DNA of 64,000 bases from positions 1,116,001 to 1,180,000 of the forward strand of contig JANSWZ010000001.1 in the NCBI GenBank assembly GCA_024743215.1. The letters run 5' to 3'. Below the pieces are notes generated by a model. That model did not search any database. It was not told the origin of the DNA and saw nothing but the letters and a program-made list of their open reading frames with translations. Below are positions 27,448-36,994 of the stretch, piece after piece (the stretch's first letter is position 1; the number at the start of each line of letters is the position of its first letter). The DNA comes from Alphaproteobacteria bacterium. Its GTDB lineage: Bacteria; Pseudomonadota; Alphaproteobacteria; Rhizobiales; GCA-2746425. The position numbers and the translations under genes are program-made.

Positions 27448-28686
27448 TTACCTAAGCGCCAGAGGTCCTACACCATCCTGTGAATAGATGTCGTCGCGGA
27501 AGTGCACGACGCCGTCCATAGCCCAGGCTGTGATGTAAGTGAAATAGATTGGAACCTGATTCTTGACATTCTCATCCCGCCGTTCGCCGGTGAGAATGGT
27601 GTCGTTTACAGAAGAGAATGTCCAGCCACCATCATTTTCATTTAAAATCCAGGCAGCCAGTTCCTTGATGTTCTGAACACGTACGCAACCGGATGAGTTA
27701 AAGCGGTATTCCTCACCAAAGAGACCCTTTGCAGGTGTGTCGTGCAAATAAACTGCGTGTTGATTGTGAAAATTGATGCGGATGGAGCCAAGGGAATTAC
27801 CTTCACCGGGATCCTGACGGAACCGATAATTCACGGCCTCATCAGTCAACCAGTCAATCTGAGTGGGTTGCAGTTCGCTGCCCCCCTTGTCGTAAATACG
27901 AATACGGTTATTGGTCAGATATGCAGGATCCTTCTGCATATGCGGGATCATATCTTTGCGGATGATGGAAACCGGCACCGTCCAATATGGGTTGAAATTG
28001 ATCTGATAGACCTTTGAATTCAAAACAGGTGACTGTCGATCGACTTTTCCGACGACGGCGGTGTGTCTGGACACAACCTGACCGGATTCCACAGCCTCAA
28101 TCCGCGCGGCAGGCAAATTGACGTTTATGAACCGCCTGCCCTTGTCACCTGAAAGGGACTGTAACCGCACCATGTTCGTCTGAAGCTGCATCACGCGCAC
28201 CTGTACGGGCACATTCAACGCTGCCAGGGAAATCTTTCCGGCTACGCCATCGGCTTCTATGCCATGACGGGCCTGAAACCGTTTCACGGCCTCATCAACA
28301 TAGGAATCAAACGAATTTGAGATGCCAATGCTCTGTTGCAGATCCCCGGAAATAATCAGACGCTGGCGCAAGGCAGCAACATTGGGACTGCTGAGGCCCA
28401 ACTTCAGTGTCGTGTCTGCGGGAACGGCATTCCAACCGCCACGCGACATAATCGACGAATATTGCTGAAGAGCCCACTCTGCTTCCACAGATGCCTGCGG
28501 GTTCAGAACGGGTCGATTTGTGCGCACAGCCTGAATGTTGGCCTGCTGATTATCAAAACTTTCACCCCACTCATTCTGAGCAAAAGCTGGCGTTAAAATT
28601 GCTGGCATTGCAACTGTGGATGCCAATCCCCCAAGGACAGCACGACGAGTTGGGGCAATCATGTTCTCAAGTGTTGTTTTTTTCAT
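27448..28686 (-). CDS. L,D-transpeptidase (YkuD domain, YcbB type; probable LdtP)
   Basis: L,D-transpeptidases make 3-3 cross-links in peptidoglycan or attach proteins to it, in the periplasm. The protein starts MKKTTLENMIAPTRRAVLGG, a twin-arginine-like signal ending near TPAFA/QNEW. A peptidoglycan-binding domain (VDEAVKRFQARHGIEADG) precedes the YkuD domain, whose catalytic Cys is in NSSGCVRVQNI with the upstream His in VYLHDTPAKG. It has 412 residues. The LdtR-like regulator gene nearby (29743) suggests this is the LdtR-controlled LdtP; that pairing is known from Liberibacter and Sinorhizobium, and here it is inference. Confidence 0.9.
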   Translation of the reverse strand: MKKTTLENMIAPTRRAVLGGLASTVAMPAILTPAFAQNEWGESFDNQQANIQAVRTNRPVLNPQASVEAEWALQQYSSIMSRGGWNAVPADTTLKLGLSSPNVAALRQRLIISGDLQQSIGISNSFDSYVDEAVKRFQARHGIEADGVAGKISLAALNVPVQVRVMQLQTNMVRLQSLSGDKGRRFINVNLPAARIEAVESGQVVSRHTAVVGKVDRQSPVLNSKVYQINFNPYWTVPVSIIRKDMIPHMQKDPAYLTNNRIRIYDKGGSELQPTQIDWLTDEAVNYRFRQDPGEGNSLGSIRINFHNQHAVYLHDTPAKGLFGEEYRFNSSGCVRVQNIKELAAWILNENDGGWTFSSVNDTILTGERRDENVKNQVPIYFTYITAWAMDGVVHFRDDIYSQDGVGPLALR

Positions 28687-28889
28687 GTCTGCTCTGTTGT
28701 TGCCAATTTGAATCTTTAATTTGTTGCCATGCAAAGGGGGCAAGTTTACGGCGAATGCTCTTAAATTCTAGTGCCTAATCGTCTGGATATGGTTAATAAA
28801 ATCAAAACGTGCAAGGTGTGACCCAATTTGCCTTCAGCTTCGTATCTAATAATGCCGAACCAAATTTAACACACGGATAAATTGCAGTT

Positions 28890-29702
28890 ATGGACCTTTT
28901 CGCAAGCCTGATGGTGACCATGGCCGCGTTTTCGACGCTTTGGGCGCTCCACCTGCCCTTGAAAAATGCAGGTATTGTAGATTTTTATTGGGGTGTCGGA
29001 TTTTTAGTGATTGGCGCTGTCTATGCGCTGCGAATTGATCAGCTTAATCTGTACCAACTGGCCTTTTTTGGCATGATTGCGGTTTGGGCCGTTCGGCTGA
29101 GCTTTTATCTGATCGCCCGCTTTGCAGCCCATACCAGCGAAGATCAGCGCTATGCAGCCATGCGCACCAATGGTGGTTCGTCTTTCTGGTGGGCCAGCTT
29201 GCCAAAAATCTTCCTTCTTCAGGCATTGGTCATGTGGATTATTGCCACTCCCCTCCATACAGCCCTGATCCTTCCGTCAGTTGAACCGCTTGGTACTGCA
29301 TTGCTTGGATTTGGCGTTGTTCTGTTTTGTATTGGTCTTGTGATTGAAGCAGTCGCTGATCATCAATTGGCGCGATTCAAATCTGCCAATCCGGTTCCAA
29401 CCAAGCTGCTTCGGTCTGGTCTATGGGCGTGGAGCCGTCATCCAAATTATTTCGGCGAAGCTGTGCTTTGGTGGGGTCTGGGGCTTTATGCCCTTGCCTT
29501 GACAGGATCGTTTGTTTCTCTGGTTGGGCCGTTGGTACTAACCCTGGTTCTGGTTGGCGTCACTGGCCGCTTGACTGATGATCACATGCAGAGCAGCCGT
29601 GGAGCGAAATTTTCACAGTATAAACAAGAGACCAGTGCCATTTTACCTCTGCCGCCGGCACTCTATCAACAGATCACAAAAAAAAGCCGTCCTGCCACTT
29701 AG
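28890..29702 (+). CDS. DUF1295 membrane protein (steroid 5-alpha reductase-like)
   Basis: A 270-residue protein with about six helices. The C-terminal stretch GLWAWSRHPNYFGEAVLWWG and the ending with HMQSSRGAKFSQY are hallmarks of DUF1295, related to steroid 5-alpha reductases and isoprenylcysteine methyltransferases. The substrate in bacteria is unknown. It is divergent from the L,D-transpeptidase gene (203 bases) and convergent with ldtR; its stop codon lies in the loop of a terminator hairpin. Confidence 0.88.
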   Translation: MDLFASLMVTMAAFSTLWALHLPLKNAGIVDFYWGVGFLVIGAVYALRIDQLNLYQLAFFGMIAVWAVRLSFYLIARFAAHTSEDQRYAAMRTNGGSSFWWASLPKIFLLQALVMWIIATPLHTALILPSVEPLGTALLGFGVVLFCIGLVIEAVADHQLARFKSANPVPTKLLRSGLWAWSRHPNYFGEAVLWWGLGLYALALTGSFVSLVGPLVLTLVLVGVTGRLTDDHMQSSRGAKFSQYKQETSAILPLPPALYQQITKKSRPAT

Positions 29703-29712
29703 GACAGGACGG
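29687..29712 (-). terminator. Rho-independent terminator of the ldtR transcript
   Basis: CCGTCCTG (29687-29694) and CAGGACGG (29705-29712) form a perfect 8-bp stem with a 10-base loop. On the minus strand the stem is followed by C and then eight U, a textbook terminator for ldtR. On the plus strand it overlaps the end of the DUF1295 gene, including its TAG at 29700. Confidence 0.88.
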
Positions 29713-29742
29713 AATTATATGCGCAAAGCTTTTTGTTGAAAC

Positions 29743-30258
29743 TCAGAGCCTGTAGAGGATCTGATCTGTCCAGAAGCGCTCGAGACGCTGAAGCGATCTG
29801 TTGAGATTTTCAAAATCTGCAGTGGCAAGCCCACCCACCTTTTCGATGGACCGCATGTGGCGCTTGTAAAGCCCATCCACTACGGCCGCGATTTCCTTGC
29901 CTTTCTCGGTCAAGCGCACACGAACCGACCGGCGGTCTGTACGCGATCGCTGGTGATGGACATAGCCCATGTCGACCAGCTTCTTAAGATTATAAGAAAC
30001 ATTTGAGCCAAGATAGTAACCGCGACTGCGCAATTCGCCTGCGGTCAACTCTGCGTCTCCCAGGTTGAAGAGCAGCAATGCCTGAACGGCATTAATGTCG
30101 CCTTCCCCGTTTCGCTCGAACTCGTCTTTGACAACATCAAGCAGTCGGCGGTGCAGCCGCTCTACAAGTGTTACGGATTCCAGATAGAGCGGAAGCCCGG
30201 CTTCCACGTCCTTGTCGTTGCCTTCGTCGATCGGGGCCAATTGTGTTGTCTGTTTCAT
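29743..30258 (-). CDS. ldtR: MarR-family regulator LdtR
   Basis: LdtR is a MarR-type regulator that controls an L,D-transpeptidase gene and osmotic-stress tolerance in Liberibacter and Sinorhizobium. Here a winged helix is seen around LTAGELRSRGYYLGSNVSYN, the wing basic stretch HHQRSRTDRRSVRVRLTEKG, and a C-terminal dimer helix. The protein is 171 residues from MKQTTQ (30258); ATG 30264 is two codons upstream. The gene is close to the transpeptidase gene, matching the known regulatory pair. A perfect palindrome 34-47 bases upstream may be its own operator. Confidence 0.88.
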   Translation of the reverse strand: MKQTTQLAPIDEGNDKDVEAGLPLYLESVTLVERLHRRLLDVVKDEFERNGEGDINAVQALLLFNLGDAELTAGELRSRGYYLGSNVSYNLKKLVDMGYVHHQRSRTDRRSVRVRLTEKGKEIAAVVDGLYKRHMRSIEKVGGLATADFENLNRSLQRLERFWTDQILYRL

Positions 30259-30291
30259 TGTCATCCAGCCAATACTGCTTTGCACATGTAA

Positions 30292-30305
30292 GAGGGATAT
30301 CCCTC
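30292..30305. promoter_or_regulatory. ldtR: Perfect 14-bp palindrome upstream of ldtR, possible operator
   Basis: GAGGGATATCCCTC is a perfect inverted repeat lying 34-47 bases before the ldtR start. MarR-family regulators commonly bind palindromes in their own promoters. I see no identical copy in front of the transpeptidase gene, so assignment to LdtR is a guess. Confidence 0.4.
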
Positions 30306-30537
30306 GTTGATGAACACAAACTAGGCCGGGCTCGTCAAAAAGCACTTAAGTTTCACGCTTAAGGAAATCTTACCGGCAAATGCTTGATTTGATGGTTTAA
30401 GATTTATGTATGCCGGATTCAGATTTCATTTATATTACTGAAACTTAACCAACTTATCTGACGATTTGAATCACCTTTTATCGGCTCCGCCCTGACAACG
30501 TGAAAACCTGTACTTTTCCCAATGGGTCTGAGTACAT

Positions 30538-30999
30538 TCAGTTCAGTCGTGTCCTGCGAACCAGCATCGTCAGCGTGACGTAAATGATGATCATGATGAC
30601 GTGGAAGATCAGCGTCAGCGGTGAAATGCCAAATGTTCCGGAAAAGAAAATTTGTGAAAAAAAGTCGGCTCCGACCGCGATCAACCACACCACGATGCCC
30701 CAGGACATTTTGTTCCACAGCCCCACAGCAGCAGTCAGATTGAACACGGTGAAAAAAACCAGCAACACTCGCCGTTCTGCAGACAGCGCCAAAAAAGCAT
30801 CTTCCGGGTTAGGGACCATGCCGAAAATGATCATTGCCCGCGCAAGGCCAGCCAGAAGCAGAAATACGCCCAGCACCCGCATGAAATTTTCCAACGCCGA
30901 TATGAGGTATCGCCGCGCAGAAAGATCGCCATCAAGAAATTGTTCAAACATATTTGCATCCATGCCAGAAGCTGCGGGCGCTGCCAAGCCGCTTATCAT
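30538..30999 (-). CDS. Small four-helix membrane protein (DUF6163-like)
   Basis: A protein of up to 153 residues with about four hydrophobic helices after an N-terminal amphipathic segment (NMFEQFLDGDLSARRYLI). It resembles the DUF6163 proteins encoded between ldtR and hemB in rhizobia; function unknown. Start candidates are 30999, 30963 and 30951; none has a convincing ribosome site. It is divergent from hemB by 48 bases and about 280 bases upstream of ldtR on the same strand. Confidence 0.7.
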   Translation of the reverse strand: MISGLAAPAASGMDANMFEQFLDGDLSARRYLISALENFMRVLGVFLLLAGLARAMIIFGMVPNPEDAFLALSAERRVLLVFFTVFNLTAAVGLWNKMSWGIVVWLIAVGADFFSQIFFSGTFGISPLTLIFHVIMIIIYVTLTMLVRRTRLN

Positions 31000-31029
31000 G
31001 TTGAATGGGTCATGCTATGGGCGGATTAG

Positions 31030-32088
<1,059 letters not shown>

Positions 32089-32168
32089 TTTGCTCTTGGG
32101 TCTGGGTGTTTGATCCCTATATCGGTGTCAGGAAGACAAATCAGTGGAAACGATAAGGATTGATCTCG

Positions 32169-32627
32169 ATGTCTGTAATAGATGAAAGCGACATATTAAC
32201 CCGCAAGGAGCTTTACGATGGCGTCTTGTCACGCAGAATCGTCGCATTCATTTTCGATTTCATCATGATCGTGATTGTCTCATTGGTGGCCGGCTTTGCC
32301 GTGCTCCTTGTCGGCATTGCCACATTTGGACTTGGGTGGCTGCTCTATCTTATTTTCATGCCGTTGGTGATTGCCGGCTATCTGGCCTTCACACTGGGTG
32401 GGCCCAATGCGGCCACTCCGGGTATGAAACTGGCAGGTATACAGATGCGCCTGCATGATGGCAGCCGCACCGGACCATTTGGGGCCATGCTGCACGGTCT
32501 GCTGTTCTACTTGTCAATCTCGTTTCTGACACCGTTTGTTGTTCTGGTTGGGCTGTTTACAGAGCGGGGTCGTCTGCTGCATGATCTCATTCTGGGCACC
32601 TATATTGTTCGAAGCGACTATCTGTAG
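32169..32627 (+). CDS. RDD-family membrane protein
   Basis: A 152-residue protein with three hydrophobic helices and the RDD pattern: SRRIVAFIFDFIMIVIV at the start of helix 1 and GRLLHDLILGTYIV at the end. RDD proteins are suggested to be small transporters; the role here is unknown. The ATG at 32169 is preceded by AAGGA at 9 bases. It lies 80 bases after hemB and 58 before bpt. Confidence 0.85.
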   Translation: MSVIDESDILTRKELYDGVLSRRIVAFIFDFIMIVIVSLVAGFAVLLVGIATFGLGWLLYLIFMPLVIAGYLAFTLGGPNAATPGMKLAGIQMRLHDGSRTGPFGAMLHGLLFYLSISFLTPFVVLVGLFTERGRLLHDLILGTYIVRSDYL

Positions 32628-32685
32628 CTCAGGGCACAAATGATGTTGAAACTGCCTGATAACGTCGAGGGACTATCATGAGCTT

Positions 32686-33429
32686 ATGACAGAACGGCCC
32701 TCTCACACCTCACAATTCTATCTGACAGCCCCCTCACCCTGCCCGTATTTGCGTGGTCAGGAAGAGCGGAAGGTCTTTACCCATCTGGGTGGTGAGCGCG
32801 CGTCGGAGTTGAATGACATTCTGACCCAGGGCGGTTTCCGGCGCAGTCAGAACATCGCCTATCGACCGGCCTGCGAACGCTGTCGCGCCTGCATGTCAGT
32901 GCGCGTCGTTGTGTCTGAGTTTGAAGCCAACAAATCTATGCAGCGCATTGTACGCAAGAACAATGACATCATAGTTCAGGAACGTCCGGCGGAAGCCAGT
33001 TCCGAACAATATGACCTTTTCCGCACCTATCTGGATAACCGTCATCCCGGTGGCGGCATGTCGGATATGAGTGTTCTGGACTATGCGTCCATGGTGGAAG
33101 AAAGCGAAGTTGAAACCCGTGTCTTTGAGTTTCGCCAGCGTGACACTGACAGCGGAATAACGGGACGCAGCCGCAAACCCCTCATTGCAGTGGCCCTCAG
33201 TGATGTTCTCAGCGATGGCCTGTCGATGGTGTACAGCTATTTTGACCCGTCGGAGGCCGCTCGCAGTCTTGGCACCTTTATGATCCTTGAGCATCTGGAA
33301 CGTGCCCAGCGTATGGGGTTGCCTTATTTGTATCTTGGCTATTTGGTCGAAGGTTCTCCCAAGATGGCATATAAAGGCCGCTTTCAACCGCAAGAACGGC
33401 TTGGCAACCGCGGCTGGGTGCGCGGTTAG
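32686..33429 (+). CDS. bpt: Leucyl/phenylalanyl-type aminoacyl-tRNA-protein transferase Bpt
   Basis: Bpt transfers leucine from Leu-tRNA to N-terminal Asp or Glu of proteins, marking them for ClpS/ClpAP degradation. The 247-residue sequence has the ATE-type N-terminal region [18 protein letters not shown] and [12 protein letters not shown], and the C-terminal region [40 protein letters not shown]. Length and motifs fit the bacterial Bpt family. Confidence 0.94.
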   Translation: MTERPSHTSQFYLTAPSPCPYLRGQEERKVFTHLGGERASELNDILTQGGFRRSQNIAYRPACERCRACMSVRVVVSEFEANKSMQRIVRKNNDIIVQERPAEASSEQYDLFRTYLDNRHPGGGMSDMSVLDYASMVEESEVETRVFEFRQRDTDSGITGRSRKPLIAVALSDVLSDGLSMVYSYFDPSEAARSLGTFMILEHLERAQRMGLPYLYLGYLVEGSPKMAYKGRFQPQERLGNRGWVRG

Positions 33430-33622
33430 TCGAGTCTATTCGTCTTTTTCTAACAGTCTTTTGCGTAATATACGATTTTTTCAATCTGGCACATTGAGTG
33501 ATGCAGATGAATTAACGCATTGATGACACACATTTTTTTGTTTGTTTATGCGGGAGTGATTCACCAAATTTTAGAATTGAGCGTGCATCTTGCAGGTACC
33601 ACAATTTCAGGTTCTGCACTGT

Positions 33623-36600
33623 ATGTCAGCCAAACGCCTCAATGGATTTATTGTCAGCGCGCTCATTCTGTTTGGACAAATTGAGCAGTCCTGGGCTCAA
33701 TCACTTCAGACATTGGTCGAGGAAAACAGCGCTGCCCTGTCAGTGGCCAAAAGTAACCTTGATATGGTCTGGGTACTGGTCGCAGCCGGCCTGGTGCTTT
33801 TGATGCAGGTCGGTTTCATGTTGCTGGAAGCAGGCATGGTGCGATCCAAGAACTCGATAAATGTCGCTCAGAAAAACATGCTCGACTTCACTTTTACGGT
33901 TATCATATTTGCCTGCGTCGGCTTTATGGTTGCCTTCAGCAGTTCCAATGGATTTTGGTTTGGTACAGATTTTTCGTTTTTCTTTCTGGCCGAGCTTGAT
34001 GCTTGGAGCCTCGCTTTCTTTGTGTTTCAAGTCATGTTCTGCGGCACAGCCGCCACAATTGTGTCGGGGGCGGTTGCTGAACGCATGCCGCTCAAATCGT
34101 ACATTCTTGGTTCCATCATCATAGCAGCAGTCATTTATCCGGTTTTTGTCCACTGGGCCTGGGGTTCTGCGCTTGTCGACAATGAAAGTGCCATTCTCGC
34201 TCGCTTGGGATTCGTGGATTTTGCCGGATCAACAGTTGTGCACGGTACCGGTGCCTGGGTTGCGCTGGCGGCTTGTATCCTGATTGGACCGCGCAAAGGC
34301 CGGTTTGACGAGAATGGTCAGCCGATGCGCATTCAAGGCCACAGTCCGGTTCTGGCGACAGCGGGTGCCTTCTTGCTGTTTGTGGGGTGGATCGGGTTCA
34401 ATGGCGGCTCAACTCTGGAAGCCTCTTCACATATTGCTTCAATAGTAGCCAATACGGTAGCGGCAGCAGCTTCAGGCACAGCAGCAGGCCATCTTGTATC
34501 ATTGTGGCAGGATAACAAGGTCCTGCGCCCCGAAAAGTCGATCAGCGGTCTCATTGGCGGTCTGGTTGCAGTAACTGCAGGCTGTGCAATACTTGATATT
34601 CAGGGCGCATTCATCATTGGTGCACTTGGAGGAACTGTAGCGGTCTCAAGTGCAGTTATTCTGGAAAAGCATTGGAAAATCGACGATGCGGTGGGTGCCA
34701 TCGGTGTTCATGGTTTCGCCGGCGTAATTGGAACGATTGGGCTTGCCCTCCTCGCCCCTGAATCGGAACTTCCACTTGGCAATCGCTGGGATCAGCTGTT
34801 TGTTCAAACCATCGGCGTTTTGTTGAATTTCATCTGGGCATTTGGATTGGGCTATGTGGCATTTTCTCTAATTGCGAGCATGGGGCGCATTCGCGTTGAT
34901 GCCGCAAGTGAAATGATCGGCCTCAATGATGCAGAGCATGGAACGCGAATCGGAATCGGCCACGTAGAAGATGCCTTTGATCGGCTGGTTCAAGGACGTG
35001 CGGACCTTTCTCTGCGTCTTGACTTTAATCAGGGAGACGAAGCCGAACGTCTTTCCCAATTATTCAATGCACTCATGGATACGATTGAAGACGAGGAAAC
35101 GACAAAGAGTGCAGTGGCTGACAAGCAGCGTGTCGAAGAGGAGGCTGAACGGTTGTCTGCGCTGGCCAATGCGACATTCGAAGCTATTGTAATCTGCGTC
35201 GACGGCAAAATTGTGGATGGGAATACTGCACTTGAAGATCTCATTGGCCTCAAGATCGGCCAACTGGCGAATCTCAGATTAGAAGACCTTGTAGTCGCCG
35301 ATGCACGTGACGTTTTTGCCACTCAGTTCGAGGCGTCTGATGGAGCCCCATATGAATCTCGAATGCTGGATAGCGACGGAACCCCGATCCCGGTAGAAGT
35401 GCGCTCACGCGACATTACCTACCGGGGGAATTTGACCAAGGTGGCTGCGATTGTAGATTTGCGTGACCGCAAGATCGCAGAGGAAAAAATTCGGTATCTG
35501 GCACAGCATGATCCGTTGACTGGTTTGCCAAACAGGGCGGTCTTTTCACGGAATTTGGAGCATGCAGTGCAGTGTGCGGAAACCAACAATAACAGCTGGG
35601 CTCTGCTCTTGATCGACCTTGACCATTTCAAAGACGTCAACGATCTGCATGGCCACGCTGCGGGCGATCACGTAATACGTGAAACCGCACAACGCCTGAA
35701 GAACCAAATGAGGGGCATTGGGTCTGTCGCCCGCCTGGGCGGCGATGAGTTTGCAATCATCTTAGATCGTGTCGATTTCAACAATCAGATCGTTGATTTC
35801 GCGCATCGTCTAACGATCGAACTTTCAAGGCCCATTACAAATGCCAACGGCCCCATGCTATTTACCGGTGCAAGTGTAGGACTTGTAATCTCTCCACAAA
35901 CAGGCCTTGAGCCAGCGCATATCCTGTCTCAAGCTGACACCGCGCTCTACAGGGCAAAGGGCCTGGGTCGTAATACATACTGCGTATTTGAACCCGGTAT
36001 GGATGAAGAAAACAGCTGTCGTCGCCTATTAGAAGCTGACCTGGCCACAGCGATCGAAGAAGAACAATTCGAACTGTATTTCCAACCTCGGCTCGGTGCC
36101 GCATCAGCCGTTATCAACAGTTATGAAGCGCTTATCCGCTGGAATCACCCTGACAAGGGTGTCGTTCGTCCCGATAAATTTATCTCCGTGGCAGAAGACA
36201 CAGGGAAAATCATCCCGATTGGAACCTGGGTAATCAGGGAAGCCTGCCGAATCGCTACTCAACAGCTGGTTGGCAAGCGAGTAAGTGTCAATGTTTGCCC
36301 GCTTCAGTTTCGAGAAAAGAATCTGGTGGAGACCATCGGCTCAATCCTCGAAGAAACGGGATTGGCCCCTCAACTGCTTGAGATCGAAATCACAGAAAAC
36401 GTGCTGATGGAAGATGATGAACGCGCTTTATCAGCATTACGGGCCTTGAAAAAACTTGGCTGCCAGATCGCACTGGATGACTTTGGAACTGGCTATTCAT
36501 CTCTTAGTTATCTTAGCCGCTTCCCCTTTGACTGTATCAAAATCGACCGCTCATTCATAAACGAAATGCATCAATCAGAAAATGCTGGGGCCATTGTCGA

Positions 36601-36922
36601 GACGATTATTCGCCTTGGGCAGGCAACCGGAATGACTATCGTTGCTGAAGGTGTCGAAGAAGTTGACCAACTGAAATCATTGATTAAAAAGGGGTGTGAT
36701 GAAATCCAGGGCTATCTGGTCGGTCGGCCTGTTCCTGTTTCCGAACTCCAGCATTTGGCTCCCGATATCGTCTTGACAGCTCTCGGCGATGTAACAAATA
36801 TGACGAACGGTCTGGTTGAAGATTTGCGTAAAACGCTGGTCAATTCAAAACGTGATGACGAAAAGCCCGAACATGAAAATCGGGAAAGTATTGGCAAAAG
36901 ACGTGCCATACAGAGTGCCTAG
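33623..36922 (+). CDS. Ammonium transporter domain fused to HAMP-like linker, PAS, GGDEF and EAL domains
   Basis: A 1099-residue membrane protein. A signal peptide ends near residue 25 (SWA/QSL). Residues about 44-424 are a full Amt channel: the twin histidines are His207 (STVVHGTGAW) and His363 (GAIGVHGFAG), the Phe-gate regions VMFCGTAATI and GWIGFNGGS are present. A HAMP-like linker follows (about 450-490), then PAS (about 511-614), GGDEF (about 625-790, intact GGDEF at 706-710) and EAL (about 804-1044, EAL at 835-837; DDFGTGYSS). Both catalytic motifs look active, while the RxxD inhibitory site is RGIG. I infer an ammonium sensor that makes or degrades cyclic-di-GMP. No glnK precedes it. 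The ATG 33623 is preferred over TTG 33590; ribosome site weak. Confidence 0.93.
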   Translation: MSAKRLNGFIVSALILFGQIEQSWAQSLQTLVEENSAALSVAKSNLDMVWVLVAAGLVLLMQVGFMLLEAGMVRSKNSINVAQKNMLDFTFTVIIFACVGFMVAFSSSNGFWFGTDFSFFFLAELDAWSLAFFVFQVMFCGTAATIVSGAVAERMPLKSYILGSIIIAAVIYPVFVHWAWGSALVDNESAILARLGFVDFAGSTVVHGTGAWVALAACILIGPRKGRFDENGQPMRIQGHSPVLATAGAFLLFVGWIGFNGGSTLEASSHIASIVANTVAAAASGTAAGHLVSLWQDNKVLRPEKSISGLIGGLVAVTAGCAILDIQGAFIIGALGGTVAVSSAVILEKHWKIDDAVGAIGVHGFAGVIGTIGLALLAPESELPLGNRWDQLFVQTIGVLLNFIWAFGLGYVAFSLIASMGRIRVDAASEMIGLNDAEHGTRIGIGHVEDAFDRLVQGRADLSLRLDFNQGDEAERLSQLFNALMDTIEDEETTKSAVADKQRVEEEAERLSALANATFEAIVICVDGKIVDGNTALEDLIGLKIGQLANLRLEDLVVADARDVFATQFEASDGAPYESRMLDSDGTPIPVEVRSRDITYRGNLTKVAAIVDLRDRKIAEEKIRYLAQHDPLTGLPNRAVFSRNLEHAVQCAETNNNSWALLLIDLDHFKDVNDLHGHAAGDHVIRETAQRLKNQMRGIGSVARLGGDEFAIILDRVDFNNQIVDFAHRLTIELSRPITNANGPMLFTGASVGLVISPQTGLEPAHILSQADTALYRAKGLGRNTYCVFEPGMDEENSCRRLLEADLATAIEEEQFELYFQPRLGAASAVINSYEALIRWNHPDKGVVRPDKFISVAEDTGKIIPIGTWVIREACRIATQQLVGKRVSVNVCPLQFREKNLVETIGSILEETGLAPQLLEIEITENVLMEDDERALSALRALKKLGCQIALDDFGTGYSSLSYLSRFPFDCIKIDRSFINEMHQSENAGAIVETIIRLGQATGMTIVAEGVEEVDQLKSLIKKGCDEIQGYLVGRPVPVSELQHLAPDIVLTALGDVTNMTNGLVEDLRKTLVNSKRDDEKPEHENRESIGKRRAIQSA

Positions 36923-36994
36923 GTTTCCGAACAAACAATTTCTCTGAATACCGAGGCAGCTGATTCCTATTCTGCCGTCGACTCAGACACGGCT

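Noticed and set aside
33487-33504. Possible sigma-54 promoter (TGGCAC...TGC) upstream of the Amt fusion
   Set aside because: The GG to GC spacing is 13 bases instead of the required 10.
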